Shown in pieces: positions 1-11,439 of a stretch of DNA of 64,000 bases. The stretch is taken from NCBI RefSeq assembly GCF_000004195.4, contig NC_030679.2, positions 29,129,712 to 29,193,711 of the forward strand, given 5' to 3'. Origin of the DNA: Xenopus tropicalis. Taxonomy: Eukaryota; Chordata; Amphibia; Anura; Pipidae. Under the pieces are notes generated by a model that saw nothing but the letters and a program-made list of their open reading frames with translations, was not told the DNA's origin and made no database searches. The translations under genes and the position numbers were made by a program. How positions within the stretch are numbered: the stretch's first letter is position 1; the number at the start of each line of letters is the position of its first letter.

Positions 1-487
1 GCCTCGCTCAGTTGGAATATAACCCATATGAGTGAATGGTAATGCTCTGTCCTTTTGTAGTACCCCCCTCCAAAGGTTCTCTTATTCACAGCAGGAAATA
101 TATGTGTTGAGTTAAACAAAACCTAGTTTTCTATCAGTAAACGAGAGATGAAATGCACTTTGAAAAAAAATGAGAGCAGGGAAGAGTGTACAATTATCCC
201 CACAGCTTTAAATGTAGTATTTGCACCTGGATGCCTGGGTGCCAAGCCTGTGTTAAGACAGTACAGTATATTCTACAACAAGAATCATATTTTAACACAA
301 ATAACATAAAAATGTTATTATGAAATACAGTGACACACATTGGTCACACTTGTCTCATTGTGCATGCATCCCTTGCGTGCCAATATTTCTCCCATCTTTT
401 TTATACTATTTCAACCCCAAGTTTTCTGTTATTCTCCAATTGCTTTTGACACTCTTACATAGCTGTTTACTGATTGATGATTACCAA
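1..487. other. AT-rich spacer, nothing recognised
   Basis: I see no coding frame of substance, no RNA gene and no terminal inverted repeat here. The sequence is AT-rich and non-repetitive by eye. Its last eight bases (480-487, ATTACCAA) are the left target-site copy of the next element. Confidence 0.5.
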
Positions 488-752
488 TAGTGATGAGCAA
501 ATCTGTCCCATTTTGCTTAGCTGAAAAATTTACAATGTTTGAAAAGATTTGCAAAACTGGGAAAAATGGCACGCAACAACACGTTTGACGAGTAACAATA
601 TGTTTGACGAGAGAGACAATCCTTTTGATGCGTGCAGCAATTTTTGGACGAGAGGCTAATTTTGTTACCCATTTTGCAAAAAAATCCGCCAATGGCGAAA
701 CACAGAAATTTGCTGTGAATACATGCCTGACAAATTTTTTCACCCATTGTTA
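488..752 (+). mobile_element. hAT-B miniature element with perfect 8-bp TSD
   Basis: This is a non-autonomous DNA element starting TAGTGATGAGCAAATC and ending CACCCATTGTTA, which is a decayed inverse of the start. It is flanked by the perfect 8-bp direct repeat ATTACCAA (480-487 and 753-760). The right part has the family signature of a mutated GCCAATGGCGAAA stretch followed by ATGCCTG. It encodes no protein; the minus-strand frames running through it are chance frames. Eight-base duplications are typical of the hAT superfamily, so that assignment is inference from TSD length. Confidence 0.85.
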
Positions 753-1009
753 ATTACCAATTTTCTTTTATACACCTTTTCATTGGCCTTCTCCAACCTT
801 TCCCTGTCCCCTGCAGGCCCTTTGCCTGTAGTTTTGTGAAATCCTGGTGGGTTTTTTTTGCCCCTTGCTTTGACAGCTGTGCCAGCAGAAGATATAATTG
901 GATCACATATCCTCCTTGCCCCGGCTGTCATTTCTGTCCCCAGTGCCTGTGCCAAGCAGAAGAGTTCTCCTGCAAATCGGTCCATGGCTACTTTTTTCAC
1001 CTTGGGTTT

Positions 1010-1150
1010 TATTCAAGTCTGCTAAAAAATAATTTAAACATTAAAAAACCCAGTAACATTGTTTTGCTTCCAATATGGATTTATTCAGTTTAGTTATCAG
1101 GAACAAGGTAACATTTTATTATTTTTATTATTTATTATTGACTTTATAGG
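1010..1150 (+). repeat. Internal fragment of a TA-C element
   Basis: The stretch matches the middle of the TA-C family seen complete at 1519-1842: the AAGTCTGCTAAAAA motif, the CCAATAAGGATT-like block (here CCAATATGGATT), a decayed GATCAAGTACAAGGTA block, and TTATAGGAGATG near 1145. Both termini are missing, so this is an old broken copy. Confidence 0.5.
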
Positions 1151-1308
1151 AGATGTCCACAAATTTCTGAGGGATAGTAAGTCCTGTAGTAATATGCACA
1201 AGAGCATAAAAAAGCTTTAGTATCAATAGGATTCCATAGTACAAGTATAAAGATATTCTGCACTCCAAAAACTTTAAGAATTAAAAAATCTTTATGGTTT
1301 AAAAAAAT

Positions 1309-1443
1309 TAGGGATGCACCGAATCCACTTTTTTTTGCATTCAGCCAAACCTCCGGATACTTCGTAAGGGATTCGGCCGAATACCGAACCAAATCTGAAT
1401 CATAACCAAATCTGAACCAAATCCTGGATTCAGTGTATCCCTA
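1309..1443. mobile_element. G-family short inverted-repeat element
   Basis: The ends are TTAGGGATGCACCGAATCCA and, on the other strand, TTAGGGATACACTGAATCCA, giving about 20 bp of inverted repeat with few mismatches. The inside holds a GATTCGGCCGAATACCGAA palindrome-like core. At 135 bp it cannot code for a transposase. TTA/TAA lies at both borders, which would fit PIF/Harbinger-type insertion, but the superfamily is not proven. Confidence 0.7.
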
Positions 1444-1518
1444 AAAAAATATACAAAGGCAGGATTTAATAAACATTTTTTGTAATTTAAAAAAACATTT
1501 TTTTTGGAGTGCACAATA

Positions 1519-1842
1519 CAGGTATTAGACCTGTTATCCAGAATCCTGGGGACCTAAAGTATTCTGGAAAAGGGGTCTTTCCATGATTTGGATCTCCATA
1601 CTTTTTTCCACTAAAAAATGTAAATATTAAATAAACCCAATACCATTATTTTGCCCCCAATAAGGATTAACTATATTTTATTTTGGATCAAGTACAAGGA
1701 ACTGTTTTGTTATCACAGAGAAAAAGGAAATACGTTTTAAAATGTTGGATTATTTGATTAAAATTGAGTTTATAGGAGATGGCCTTCCTGTAATTTGGAG
1801 CTTTCTGGATAACGTGTTTCCGAATAACGGATCCCATACCTG
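1519..1842 (+). mobile_element. TA-C miniature element (mariner-like flanks)
   Basis: It begins CAGGTATTAGACCTGTTATC and ends with the inverse, GGATCCCATACCTG, and is flanked by TA on both sides. Five copies in this window share this structure, and all five lie between TA dinucleotides. This fits a Tc1/mariner-type TA target, although no transposase is present. The conserved inner blocks are a GTCTTTCC(A/G)TAATTTGGATCT-like part, ATAAGGATTA, and AGATGGCCTT near the right end. Confidence 0.75.
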
Positions 1843-3040
1843 TATATCTTTATCCTTTCTCTATGTGAGATGGCCTTCCCATAAATCATAGTTTTCTGGA
1901 TAATGGGTTTCTGAATAGGGGCCATATTCATGTCCAAGCAAAATGAATCCTTTCTATTTTGATCCTGTTTTATTGGGCTGCAATAACATCGCCTTGCAAC
2001 TTATGTTACTAATGTGGAAACTCTAGTGTTCTTTTCCCACTTAAAAATTCCTTTGAAACTTCTCTAAAACTAACAGAATGTTCCTTTTTCCAAGCAATTA
2101 GCAGGAAGAAAAGAATAGTATAAACCGTTAGGTCCAAAGTGCAGCACAGCTGAAAGATATGGGTTACAAAAGCGATTTATGAGAGTAAACTAGACGCACA
2201 AGGAAAGCAAATACAGAGTAAAGTGTAATAGGTTTCTAGCTCACATACAGTACCATAAGGAAATCCATTACTGAAAATCTGCTGAGAGCCCTGTCCTACA
2301 AATTAATAGAAATGATAGCAGAAAGCTATATCATATATAGCTTTATATATATAACATATATAACATCAGTGTAACATAGGTCGGATTTGTGTTTCCTTCA
2401 CTAAACAAACACAAGAATAAATATTTACATTTGTTAAAAATATATCCAAATCTACAGTTTATTCATTTTAGTCACAACTTAATGTCTGTTTGTGTAACTC
2501 AGAGAAAGGAAAAAAGGAGATCAATACAAAGCCCTTATCTTAAACAATCAAAGCGTGTAGGTAGAAATTGAAATCTAACAACTGGATAGAAAAAAAGTAT
2601 TTTATTACTTCCTTTATGAAAAGAGAACACACTTACATGTATATACATATGTTTCGCCCGTAATCACTATCCCACTCAGACTTGTGTGTATTACTTGTAA
2701 AAGAACAATCTTATGTTTTTATGATGGAATACATTACGGGTTGACTCGTACTCTGAGCTCAATATGTGATGCTTATGTATTTTATTGAGCTAACATATCT
2801 ATGTATATACACTATAATTATGGTGGTGGTGAGTGGGTGGTATAGGTTGGGGAGGGTTTACGACACTTTCTACGTTGTGCCATACAACCCATTCTTGTTT
2901 CTCCTGCCAAACACAGTATATATGGCTACTATTGCCTGTATTTGTAACTTTGAGAAAGGCTGGTGTAACAGCCGAAATGTCAGTTTCTCTGGTTCAATAA
3001 ATTATTTTTGTATAATCATAAGTCCTGTGCAAGTGGTTCC
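1843..3040. other. Non-coding spacer with AT repeats and TA-C fragment
   Basis: A short right-end fragment of a TA-C element is visible at about 1867-1920 (TTCTGGATAATGGGTTTCTG). A TATA-rich patch occurs near 2325-2370. No gene-like frame, splice-site series or RNA gene is visible. Confidence 0.4.
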
Positions 3041-4238
3041 TAAATATGGATTCATTAAAGCTTTGTTATCGTGACTTTCCTTGGGCCAGGTTGGAGCTGC
3101 AGAGTGCCATTGAGCCCTATGGGAGACTTTCCTTGGGCCGGGTTGGAGCTGCAGAGTGCCATTGAGCCCTATGGGAGACTTTCCTTGGGCCGGGTTGGAG
3201 CTGCAGAGTGCCATTGAGCCCTATGGGAGACTTTCCTTGGGCCGGGTTGGAGCTGCAGAGTGCCATTGAGCCCTATGGGAGACTTTCCTTGGGCCGGGTT
3301 GGAGCTGCAGAGTGCCATTGAGCCCTATGGGAGACTTTCCTTGGGCCAGGTTGGAGCTGCAGAGTGCCATTGAGCCCTATGGGAGACTTTCCTTGGGCCA
3401 GGTTGGAGCTGCAGAGTGCCATTGAGCCCTATGGGAGACTTTCCTTGGGCCGGGTTGGAGCTGCAGAGTGCCATTGAGCCCTATGGGAGACTTTCCTTGG
3501 GCCGGGTTGGAGCTACAGAGTGCCATTGAGCCCTAGGGGAGACTTTCCTTGGGCCAGGTTGGAGCTGCAGAGTGCCATTGAGCCCTAGGGGAGACTTTCC
3601 TTGGGCCGGGTTGGAGCTGCAGAGTGCCATTGAGCCCTAGGGGAGACTTTCCTTGGGCCGGGTTGGAGCTGCAGAGTGCCATTGAGCCCTAGGGGAGACT
3701 TTCCTTGGGCCAGGTTGGAGCTGCAGAGTGCCATTGATTCCTATGGGAGACTTTCCTTGGGCCGGGTTGGAGCTGCAGAGTGCCATTGAGCCCTTAGGGG
3801 AGACTTTTCTTGGCCGGGGTTGGAGCTGCAGAGTGCCATTGAGCCTTATGGGAGGCTTTCCTTGGGCCAGGTTGGAGCTGCAGAGTGCCATTGAGCCCTA
3901 TAGGAGATTTTCCTTGGGCCGGGTTGGACCTGCAGAGTGCCATTGAGCCCTATGGGAGACTTTCCTTGGGCCAGGTTGGAGCTGCAGAGTGCCATTGAGC
4001 CCTATGGGAGGCTTCCAAAATCATGCACAGAAGGTTCAAATCCAGAAAGGTTTTTGCGCCATTTACGATCATTTGGATCCGAAAATTTTGTGACTTTCAT
4101 ATCGCAACCACAATATTTTTGTACAACCAAGAAAATAATTTTTGTGCAATTTTTGCACATCAGAAATTATCTTGGTTATTTCGAATATTTTACAATTGTG
4201 CTTTTAACTAGTGAAAATTTGTGGTTTCAAGAATGGGC
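3040..4238 (+). mobile_element. Degenerate foldback-D element holding 52-bp array
   Basis: The borders of the array match those of the intact foldback-D copy at 18366-19648. On the left a GGATTCATTAAAGCTTTGTT stretch precedes the array, compared with GGATTCATTCAAGCTTCAGT in the intact copy. On the right GGAGGCTTCCAAAATCATGC follows in both. The right arm then decays into an AT-rich stretch ending near GAATGGGCCCC, resembling the intact GTAAATGTGCCCC end. The left terminal arm appears lost. The element is therefore an older, truncated relative. Confidence 0.6.
3071..4012 (+). repeat. 52-bp minisatellite, about 18 units
   Basis: The unit runs GACTTTCCTTGGGCCGGGTT, then GGAGCTGCAGAGTGCCATTG, then AGCCCTATGGGA. 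There are about 18 nearly identical units in 942 bp. Variation is at a few positions: GCCGGG or GCCAGG, GAGAC or GAGGC, and TATGGGA or TAGGGGA. The TAGGGGA form occupies four consecutive units at about 3530-3700, which shows local spreading of a variant. Because 52 is not a multiple of three, frames through it cycle; the reading frames seen on both strands are artefacts of the repeat. Confidence 0.95.
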
Positions 4239-4254
4239 CCCATAATGTATGGTG

Positions 4255-4297
4255 ATCCCTAGGTCCTGAGCATTCTGGATAACAGGTCCCCTACCTG
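4255..4297. repeat. TA-C right-end fragment
   Basis: GAGCATTCTGGATAACAGGT followed by CCCCTACCTG matches a TA-C terminus. The rest of the element is absent. Confidence 0.5.
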
Positions 4298-5214
4298 TAA
4301 TATGATGATGGGCGCTATATAATAAAGAACTTAAATGGGGTAAAAATTTGCAAGACTGAGAATAAAAATTAGCATTCTGCAATGCAATAATGTTCAGTAT
4401 GCAGTTTATTACACTTCAATTTCATGCATGGTGTTTCACATTATGGAAACATTTTATGTGGAAAGCCTAGTTGAATGAACAGACAGGGAGAGAAAAGAGA
4501 AAAAAGAAAGGAGAGAGAGATGATAGATAGCCATAGGTAGATGGTAGATACAAGATCCCCCAGTCTATATAATAATATATCCACAAACAAAAACAGGTGG
4601 CTGAAAAAGCTACAGAACAGTTGGCTATTACTAGAGAGAAACAGGTCATTAACCAGCAGTGACCATTTTTATCTTTTATATATACAACTGCAGCTAGACA
4701 TATTCAATAAATAATTCATTCTTTGAGGAATATTATTGCTAAAGATAAATCTAAGGGTTTAAATTATCTCCCAAAGCCAATTATAGGATATCGTTTGGGC
4801 AGGCATCTGCATGATTTATAGGTCAAAACAAATTTGATTGGATGTTATACTAAAGCCCCAGTGATCAATATACAGTTATAGAAAAGTAGTATTAAATGAA
4901 ACAGCTGTACCTCATACAGATGTAGGTCCCCTAATAAGTGGTTTGTTCATCCAAGAATGGGTGATTTGTATTAAACACAGAATAACTTGTTAAAACTGAT
5001 TTGATGTTGAATGCTCACCACCCTGTTCCTTGAACTCACAAGTTGTTAGATGCCACAATTTCACATTCGAGTTTTTCATGTGTTTAATAATAATTGAACA
5101 GTAGTTTTGGAAACCTGAATTTGAACATTGAATAATTAGCCCTATAGTTTATGCACCTCTTGTACTGGTTTTTGATTGCTTTATATGTCATTCTGAATGT
5201 GCACCGTGTAATAC
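4298..5214. other. Spacer with impure GATA/GAGA microsatellite
   Basis: A purine-rich run of GAGA and GATA units lies at about 4480-4550. The remainder shows no coding signal, inverted repeat or RNA gene. Confidence 0.45.
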
Positions 5215-5222
5215 CATATATT

Positions 5223-5585
5223 TAGTGATGGGCAAAATAATTAGCCAGGCATGGATTCGCGGCAAATTTCCGCGTTTCGTCATTGGCGGATTATTTTGCA
5301 AAACTGGTGTCAAAATTTGCTGGATAAAAGTTTGCCTCATAACAAAAATAGTTTTTTGGCACGCAACATTTGTGCCATTTCATGGATTTTTTTTTGCCGT
5401 TTCGCATTTTACCCAAGCATCGGGTTTTTCTATGTGCATGGCAAAAAATTGTTATGCTTGTCCAAAAATAACAAGTGCGTCAATTTTTTTTTTTGGCGTG
5501 CACCATTTACGCTTTTTTACAGATTTTTTCTATTCAAAGATTCGCAAATTTTTCGGTGAATCAAAATGGGACAGATTCATCACTA
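5223..5585 (-). mobile_element. hAT-B miniature element, reverse orientation
   Basis: It runs from TAGTGATGGGCAAAATAATT to GACAGATTCATCACTA and is oriented opposite to most other hAT-B copies: the GCCAGGCATGGATTCGC block comes first. The flanks CATATATT (5215-5222) and CACATATT (5586-5593) are an 8-bp duplication with one mismatch. The centre carries several related TTTTTTGCGTG-like segments. The overlapping plus-strand frames of 133 and 102 codons start within a few bases of the element border and have no recognisable protein features, so I treat them as chance. Confidence 0.8.
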
Positions 5586-5679
5586 CACATATTGTACAGC
5601 GCGCAGAATATGTTGGCGCTTTATAAATGCATGTTAAGAATTTTATTTTTAATTATATTTTGCATTTCAAAAAATAATA

Positions 5680-5974
5680 CAGGTATGGGACCTGTTATCC
5701 GGAATACTCGGGACCTGGGGTTTTCCAGATAAGGGATCTTTCCGTAATTTAGATCTCCATAACTTAAGTCTGCTAAAAATCATTTAAACATTAAATTAAC
5801 CCAATAGGCTTGTTTTGCCTCCAATAAGGATTCATTATATCTTAGTTTGGATCAAGTACAAGCTACTGTTTTATTATTACAGAGAATTTTTTTTTATTTT
5901 TTGCTTATAATGGAGTCCATGGGAGATGGCCTTTCCGTAATTCGGAACTTTCTGCATAAGGGATCCCTTACCTG
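5680..5974 (+). mobile_element. TA-C miniature element
   Basis: The ends are CAGGTATGGGACCTGTTATC and GGATCCCTTACCTG, with TA on both sides. The inner block order matches 22273-22600. It is non-coding. Confidence 0.75.
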
Positions 5975-6826
5975 TATTTCAATTTACATTTTTTTTTAAA
6001 TAAAAAAGATCAAGTTACGGCGAAGGCGTATATGTTTGTGCCTTTAGGCAGCTGATAGATTCAGTAGCCTATGATAGCACAGGAGAAAGACTTTTGTACA
6101 GGACCTGGACACTCAGATAGCAAGGGAAGCTTTTGTGAGTGAAGGTGCTGACATCTGAATTTAGAGACTTATTTTTAGATGAGACCCTGCTCTATTGAGC
6201 CACGGGCAATTTCTCTAAAATTAGATTGTAATATATTCCCCACAGAGATACCTCCATGTGTACTGGCAATGGTATATCAAAAGTTGTATTGTTAATATAT
6301 AGTGGGAAGATTGGATGTGAGTTTATTATGGTAGGAGGGGAAATGTGATTTTAGTGGAGGAAGAAAGAAAGATTACATTATAAATGAAACACAACTCTAC
6401 AAAAGCCTCCTGTCAGCTGCTGTGAGGTATATCATTTACCAGCAATATTATTTTGTGCTGCAGTGAATCAAATGAATCAATAATCAGTAGTGCGGGCATA
6501 AAATATATCTGTAGCAGGAATTAAGCAGAATGACCACTGTTTATGGTCACTGAAAATGGGTTTTGAATTAATTCTGTTATTGCTTGGTAATCGTTTTCAG
6601 AATATATACATTCTGCCTACAGCGTATAAGGTTGGACTCCCAGCATGCTAAGTGGACATAATTTATATCTTCGTAATACATCTGTTTTGCACTGTGACCA
6701 TGTGTTTATATAACACGTCTGTCTGGCCTACAAATGTACAGGAAAGAGTGCATTAAAGGTACATGATATGGCCTACAAGGAGATACCTAGCACACATAGC
6801 TTTAGCATTCCATCTCAGTCATGTAA
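5975..6826. other. Spacer, nothing recognised
   Basis: No inverted repeat, tandem repeat or protein-like frame is evident. The composition is ordinary AT-rich non-coding DNA. Confidence 0.4.
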
Positions 6827-7240
6827 TTAAAGGGAAACTATACCCTCAGGATGAATAATTAAACAACAGATAGTTTATATCATATTAAGTGCCCTATTAA
6901 AGAATCTTACCAAACTTGAGATATATATATCAGTAAATATTGCCCTTTTACATCTTTTCCCTTAAGCCACCATTTTGTGATAATCTGATCTCCAAACTGG
7001 AGAAAGGCAGCATTGAAGCTAACTCGGTTGTGTGTCCTGGCTGATAGGGAGCAGCTATTTCTGAACTGTGAGTAACAGGGTACTAACCTTTTGGTGGTCC
7101 AGAGTATAGGCACTGGGGTAGTCAGAAAGACTTCAGCCTCATCTGTGCAAGAGACTGCTGTATTTTTGATGCTGTATGGAGATGAGCACCTTGATTATGT
7201 GGTTTTTTTCAGTTGAATAAAGTTAATGCAAAGTCATATT
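6827..7240 (+). mobile_element. T2-like TTAAAGG element, right end unclear
   Basis: It starts TTAAAGGGAAACTATACCCT and aligns by eye with the complete element at 10804-11289: the shared series is GATAGTTTATAT, ATTAAAGAATCT, ATATATATCAGTAAATATTGCC and a CCACCATTTTGTGAT-like block. No matching right inverted end is clear; the boundary is a guess near 7240. TTAAAGG ends with TTAA target duplications are known for T2-type Xenopus miniature elements. Confidence 0.5.
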
Positions 7241-9821
7241 TTCCTTCATTTTTTGTATTACTGTCTCTTCTTTGCAGAAGAAACCTGCTTGCCCAATATT
7301 ATAAAAGCTTATCTTCCAACAGTACTCACTTATGTCATTAGAACTGGGAAATTCAGACTGTGTCCCACCTTCTGATATTAAAGGTACAGCTGTTTTGAGA
7401 GCCACCCGGTGTTCCGCTGGCCCAGTCCAACCCTGTCTACATCCCATAAATGTGATTTCTGAACACTAAAATCACAGAGCTCCTACAGTCTATCTAAGCT
7501 TCATTTATGAATGCATTGCAATATGTAAATACATACTGAGTGTACTACACCAGCCAAGAGATCCAGCAAACCTTTAATATTAATAATCCAGGTCTTCAAA
7601 ATTTTGGATGGAAAGGCTACAGCTTAATTTTTTAACACTACACACAACTTTTTAACCAACTTTATTAATAATAATAATTCTATTAATAATAAAAAATACA
7701 CTTTACACAATCAGATATATTATCATGGATGTGTAACAGTTATCTGCTGAAGGCTGCATGACAGGTTATCAAAACTTACAATGACTAAATATTAGATTCA
7801 AATTTACCACTTGATCAACCCAGTACCAAACCTGTAACTAAGCATCCATCTCTACACTTCAATGCCATCTTTGCCTACTGCCCCAAGCCTAACCCCAAGT
7901 CTGACCCTCCTTAAAACACCATCACCATGATCTAATTACCCATGTTTAGCTGCTACAAAAGAAATGTGCAACCCCTCGCCCACCAACCCCCTTCCTACCC
8001 AGTGGTGTAACAAGCTGTCGCCAGTGCCCCTAGGAAAAAAAATATTTGAAGGGTCCGGGGTGGGGGGCGGGGTAGATTTCTATGAAGCAGACCCCACAGT
8101 CCAAGCCTTCCTGCAACCACAGGGTCTGCTTTCTCTACAGCTACGTGCTCTGGATATTGTTTGCTTGTCTGTGCATCTACAAGATAATGACCTCACTATT
8201 TCCTGTTTCCTGCTTATACCCTTTCATTCCTCCACCTACCCCCTATCCTCCTTAAAACTACTCATCCAATCTCCAAGAACTACACCTTTTACCCAGGTCC
8301 CTATTCATCCCCCCATGGAGCCCTGGCCCTCTACCAACTACAGATTTGCAGTTTGGGCCCCTTTATGAATAACATCAATCACCATTGATTTATGGGCCCA
8401 TTTGTGCACTTTGCACAGCAGTTGCGTTAATAAGGCCTTTAGCGTATGATTAAAAAGAAAAAAGTACAGATGTGTACAGATAATGCATTACAAATACAGG
8501 CCCTAACATTAAATAAACAAATTGCCGTCTCCTTAAAAAGTACGTGCTTAATAAATCAAAGATAATAACAGTATACAGTACAATTATATTAAAGCTATTA
8601 CTAGGAATTCCCATTCAGTATTTATCATACATGACAGACTGGAAAAACATCAGCAACTTACTGTTGCATTAATTAGGAAATAATCAGGCGAACAAATACC
8701 TGTCAGAGCTTAAAATCCCAAAGCTAAAAAGGATATGGCAAAGCCTGAACTATTTGAGGCAAGATAAAGTGTTCGGAGAACTCATTCTTCATTTGTCTCC
8801 GCTAATATTCCTACCTGTACAAATATTCTCTCTCCCCTGTTTACAAAGCATGACACCGGCACAATATGTTCTTCTCTCACAAAGCTTTATGAGATCTGCC
8901 TCCTCTTCATGTGGTGTATGTGCTCTGGGTGGAATCTGATGAGACTAGACAATTGACTTTTGCTGCCTGCTGATTTCAATGAACAAAAGAGAGGGAAGAA
9001 GACCAGCATAATTTCAGGTATCTTGGGAAGCGCTCCGTGGCCATCATCTGTAATCAACAATTTTGCAAGTTTCCAATTGCACACGGCTTGCCTTGGTTCA
9101 GAGCCACCTGTGAGCGTACCGGTCTTACTTAGGTAATACATCACTTTGCAGGAGATCTGAATGACAGGATGATTTGTGCTTCTTGAAAAGTGATATCTTG
9201 CCAGGTACTAGGAAGATGCAGTCAAATAAAGCATTTTCATACAGAATGAGAATTCCAGCTGGGGAATATCTACCGATGCTGATTTTCCTGATAAACATAT
9301 GTGTATATTTTTATATCTTTTTTTTATTTTTTTTACGTAGATGTAAATTAAATTCACAGCTGCCATGTTTGCATAACTGAAAACACCACAGGTATCATGG
9401 CAAAAGAAAAACAATCCAAAGCAAACTAAAGGCAATATCTGTAATGGACTCGCAGCATCTCAGCACCCAAATTGTATTTATATATATTACCTACAATTGT
9501 TGTTTTGCAAGCATTAATGAAGAAAAGAGCCAGCAATGTGCACCATCCATGAATAAGTAGTTAAGTTTCAAAGAAGAGATAAACTCATCAAGTTCAGCCT
9601 TACACAAATGTAATCGATAAAACAGCGAGGGCCCTGGGCGCCGGTATAAATGTAAGGCTAAAGACCCCGTGTTTATTGGTGGCGGCACATATGTAGACTC
9701 ATTACGATGGTATATTAATCACCCATCATCAGATTATATAAAAGAGTCCCTAGATAGCCAAATGTTCCTGTTGAATTGCACTTAGCACAAAGGAATATAT
9801 AAAGGATACTTGCACTGTGGT
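7241..9821. other. Long spacer without recognised features
   Basis: No gene is supported. The longest plus-strand frame (7964-8368, 134 codons) is proline- and serine-rich, lies in C-rich sequence and resembles no family I know. A G-rich patch is at about 8053-8072. The 8640-9160 part is repeat-free by eye. Confidence 0.35.
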
Positions 9822-9829
9822 GTCTCATT

Positions 9830-10585
9830 TAGGGATGTAGCGAACCTCAAAAAAAAAGTTTGCGAACCTGTTCGCGAACTTCCGCCGAAAATTGCGAATA
9901 CTCGCGAACTTTGCGAACCCCATAGACTTCAATGGGAAGGCGAACTTTAAAAAATAGAAAAGCCATTTCTGCCCAGAAAACTGATTTTAAAGTTGTTTAA
10001 AGGGTGCCACGACCTGGACAGTGGCATGCAGGAGGGGGATCAAGGGCAAAAACCTCTGAAAAATTGACACACGCCGTTTTTCGAAATGATCGGTAATTTT
10101 GCGACTTTTTCGTATTTTCCGGCGCTTTCGTAAAGTTATCGTAAGTTTTGCGACTTTTTCGGAGCTTTCGTAACGTTATCGTAAGTTTTGCGACTTTTTC
10201 GGAGCTTTCGTAACGTTATCGTAAGTTTTGCGACTTTTTCGGAGCTTTCGTAACGTTATCGTAAGTTTTGCGACTTTTTCGGATCATTCGTACCGTTATC
10301 GTAAGTTTTGCGACTTTTTCGGATCATTCGTACCGTCATCGTAAGTTTTGCGACTTTTTCGGATCATTCGTAACGTTATCGTAAGTTTTGCGACTTTTTT
10401 GTACCGTTATCGTAAGTTTTGCGATTTTTTCGGAGAATTCGTACCGTTATCGTAAGTTTTGCGATTTTTTCGGTGCCGGCGAACCCAAATTGCGAACATC
10501 ACGAAAAGTTCGCGAATTTGCGGACTTGCGAACACCCGATGTTCGCGCGAATTAGTTCGCCGGCGAACAGTTCGCTACATCTCTA
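9830..10585 (+). mobile_element. hAT-A miniature element with 40-bp core repeats
   Basis: The ends are TAGGGATGTAGCGAACCTC and the inverse GTTCGCTACATCTCTA. The flanking 8-bp repeat is perfect: GTCTCATT at 9822-9829 and 10586-10593. Subterminal zones are dense in GTTCGCGAAC-type palindromes. A family-specific block reads CCATAGACTTCAATGGGAAG, followed by GGTGCCACGACCTGGACAGT and GGCATGCAGGAGGGGGATC. The element is non-coding. The perfect 8-bp duplication supports a hAT-type insertion. Confidence 0.92.
10100..10478 (+). repeat. 40-bp tandem repeat inside hAT-A
   Basis: About nine units of GTAAGTTTTGCGACTTTTTC followed by GGAGCTTTCGTAACGTTATC. Earlier units carry GGAGCTTTCG and later ones GGATCATTCG, and one unit near 10395 is shortened. 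This block is absent from the sister copy at 23563-24118, so it is a copy-specific or subfamily-specific expansion. Confidence 0.92.
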
Positions 10586-10803
10586 GTCTCATTGTACAGG
10601 CCATGATACCACTCTCCAAATACATAAAACTGCTTCCCTTGGGTGTTAAACTCTGCCACTTCTGGCTAATGGTAACATAATTACTGCTGACTAGCATCAT
10701 AGCTGTCTTGTATATAAAGAATGGAAGCTTACACAAAGGTAGGGTCAGAAACCTACATAGGAATTAGGGAAACAAAGCAAGAAAAAAATGTTCCTCAGTG
10801 TTT

Positions 10804-11289
10804 TTAAAGGAAAACTATACCCCCAGAATGAATACTTAAGCAATAGATAGTTTATATTATGTTAAGTAACCTATTAAAGAATCTCGACAAACTGGAATAT
10901 ATATATCAGTAAATATTGCCATTTTATACCCTTTGCCTTGATCCACCATTTAGTGATGAGCTGTGTGCTCCCTCAGAGATCACATGACCAGAAATAATGC
11001 AGCTCTAACTGTAACAGGAAGTAGTGTGGGAGCAAAAGGCAGAACTCTGTCCATTTATTGGCTGGTGTGGCCTAGCAGTATGTGTGCCTTGGCTTGTTTG
11101 TGTGCACTGTGAATCCTATGATCCCAGGAGGCGGCCCTTAATTCTTAAAATGGCAATTTTCTATTTAGGATTACCCAATAGCACATACTACTAAAAAAGT
11201 ATATTTGTATGAAAATGGTTTATTTAGATGAAGCAGAGTTTTACATATGTTGTTGTTTATGCAATATATTTTTACATTGTTCCCTTTAA
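10804..11289 (+). mobile_element. T2-like element bounded by TTAA
   Basis: The left end is TTAAAGGAAAACTATACCCC. The right end is ACATTGTTCCCTTTAA, whose reverse complement begins TTAAAGGGAACAATGT. TTAA at both borders acts as the target duplication. The 486-bp interior has no coding capacity. It shares blocks with 6827-7240. The family name is from general knowledge of Xenopus TTAAAGGRR elements. Confidence 0.72.
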
Positions 11290-11439
11290 TACATACAACC
11301 ATAAGCCATGTGATGAAAGCAATACAGATACCAAATATTTTAGATACACCTGCCTTACCTATATTCATTTCAGATAAAAATTGCCTAACCCAGAACATAG
11401 CAAATAAGAAATCTTAACTAAACTGACCAAAAAAATGTT

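Noticed and set aside
740..1000. 86-codon minus-strand frame (basic, Gly/Lys-rich) beside the first hAT-B copy
   Set aside because: I recognise no family, the frame runs into the hAT-B element, and there is no supporting context. It might be a scrap of a transposon protein, but the sequence does not show it.
3637..3946. Frames of 70-84 codons on both strands with a repeating LELQSAIEP-like or QWHSAAPT-like pattern
   Set aside because: Read-through of the 52-bp minisatellite. The same pattern recurs in any frame that happens to lack a stop in the unit.
3071..4012. CRISPR-like regular repeats
   Set aside because: Units are contiguous with no unique spacers, and the context is a vertebrate genome. 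It is a minisatellite.
4028..4042. GGTTCAAATCC, identical to a tRNA-type B box, suggesting a SINE or tRNA gene
   Set aside because: No A box at the right distance upstream and no cloverleaf; it sits in the decayed right arm of a foldback-D element. A chance match.
7964..8368. 134-codon Pro/Ser-rich plus-strand frame
   Set aside because: Its composition reflects a C-rich stretch; no domain, signal peptide or splice context makes it gene-like.
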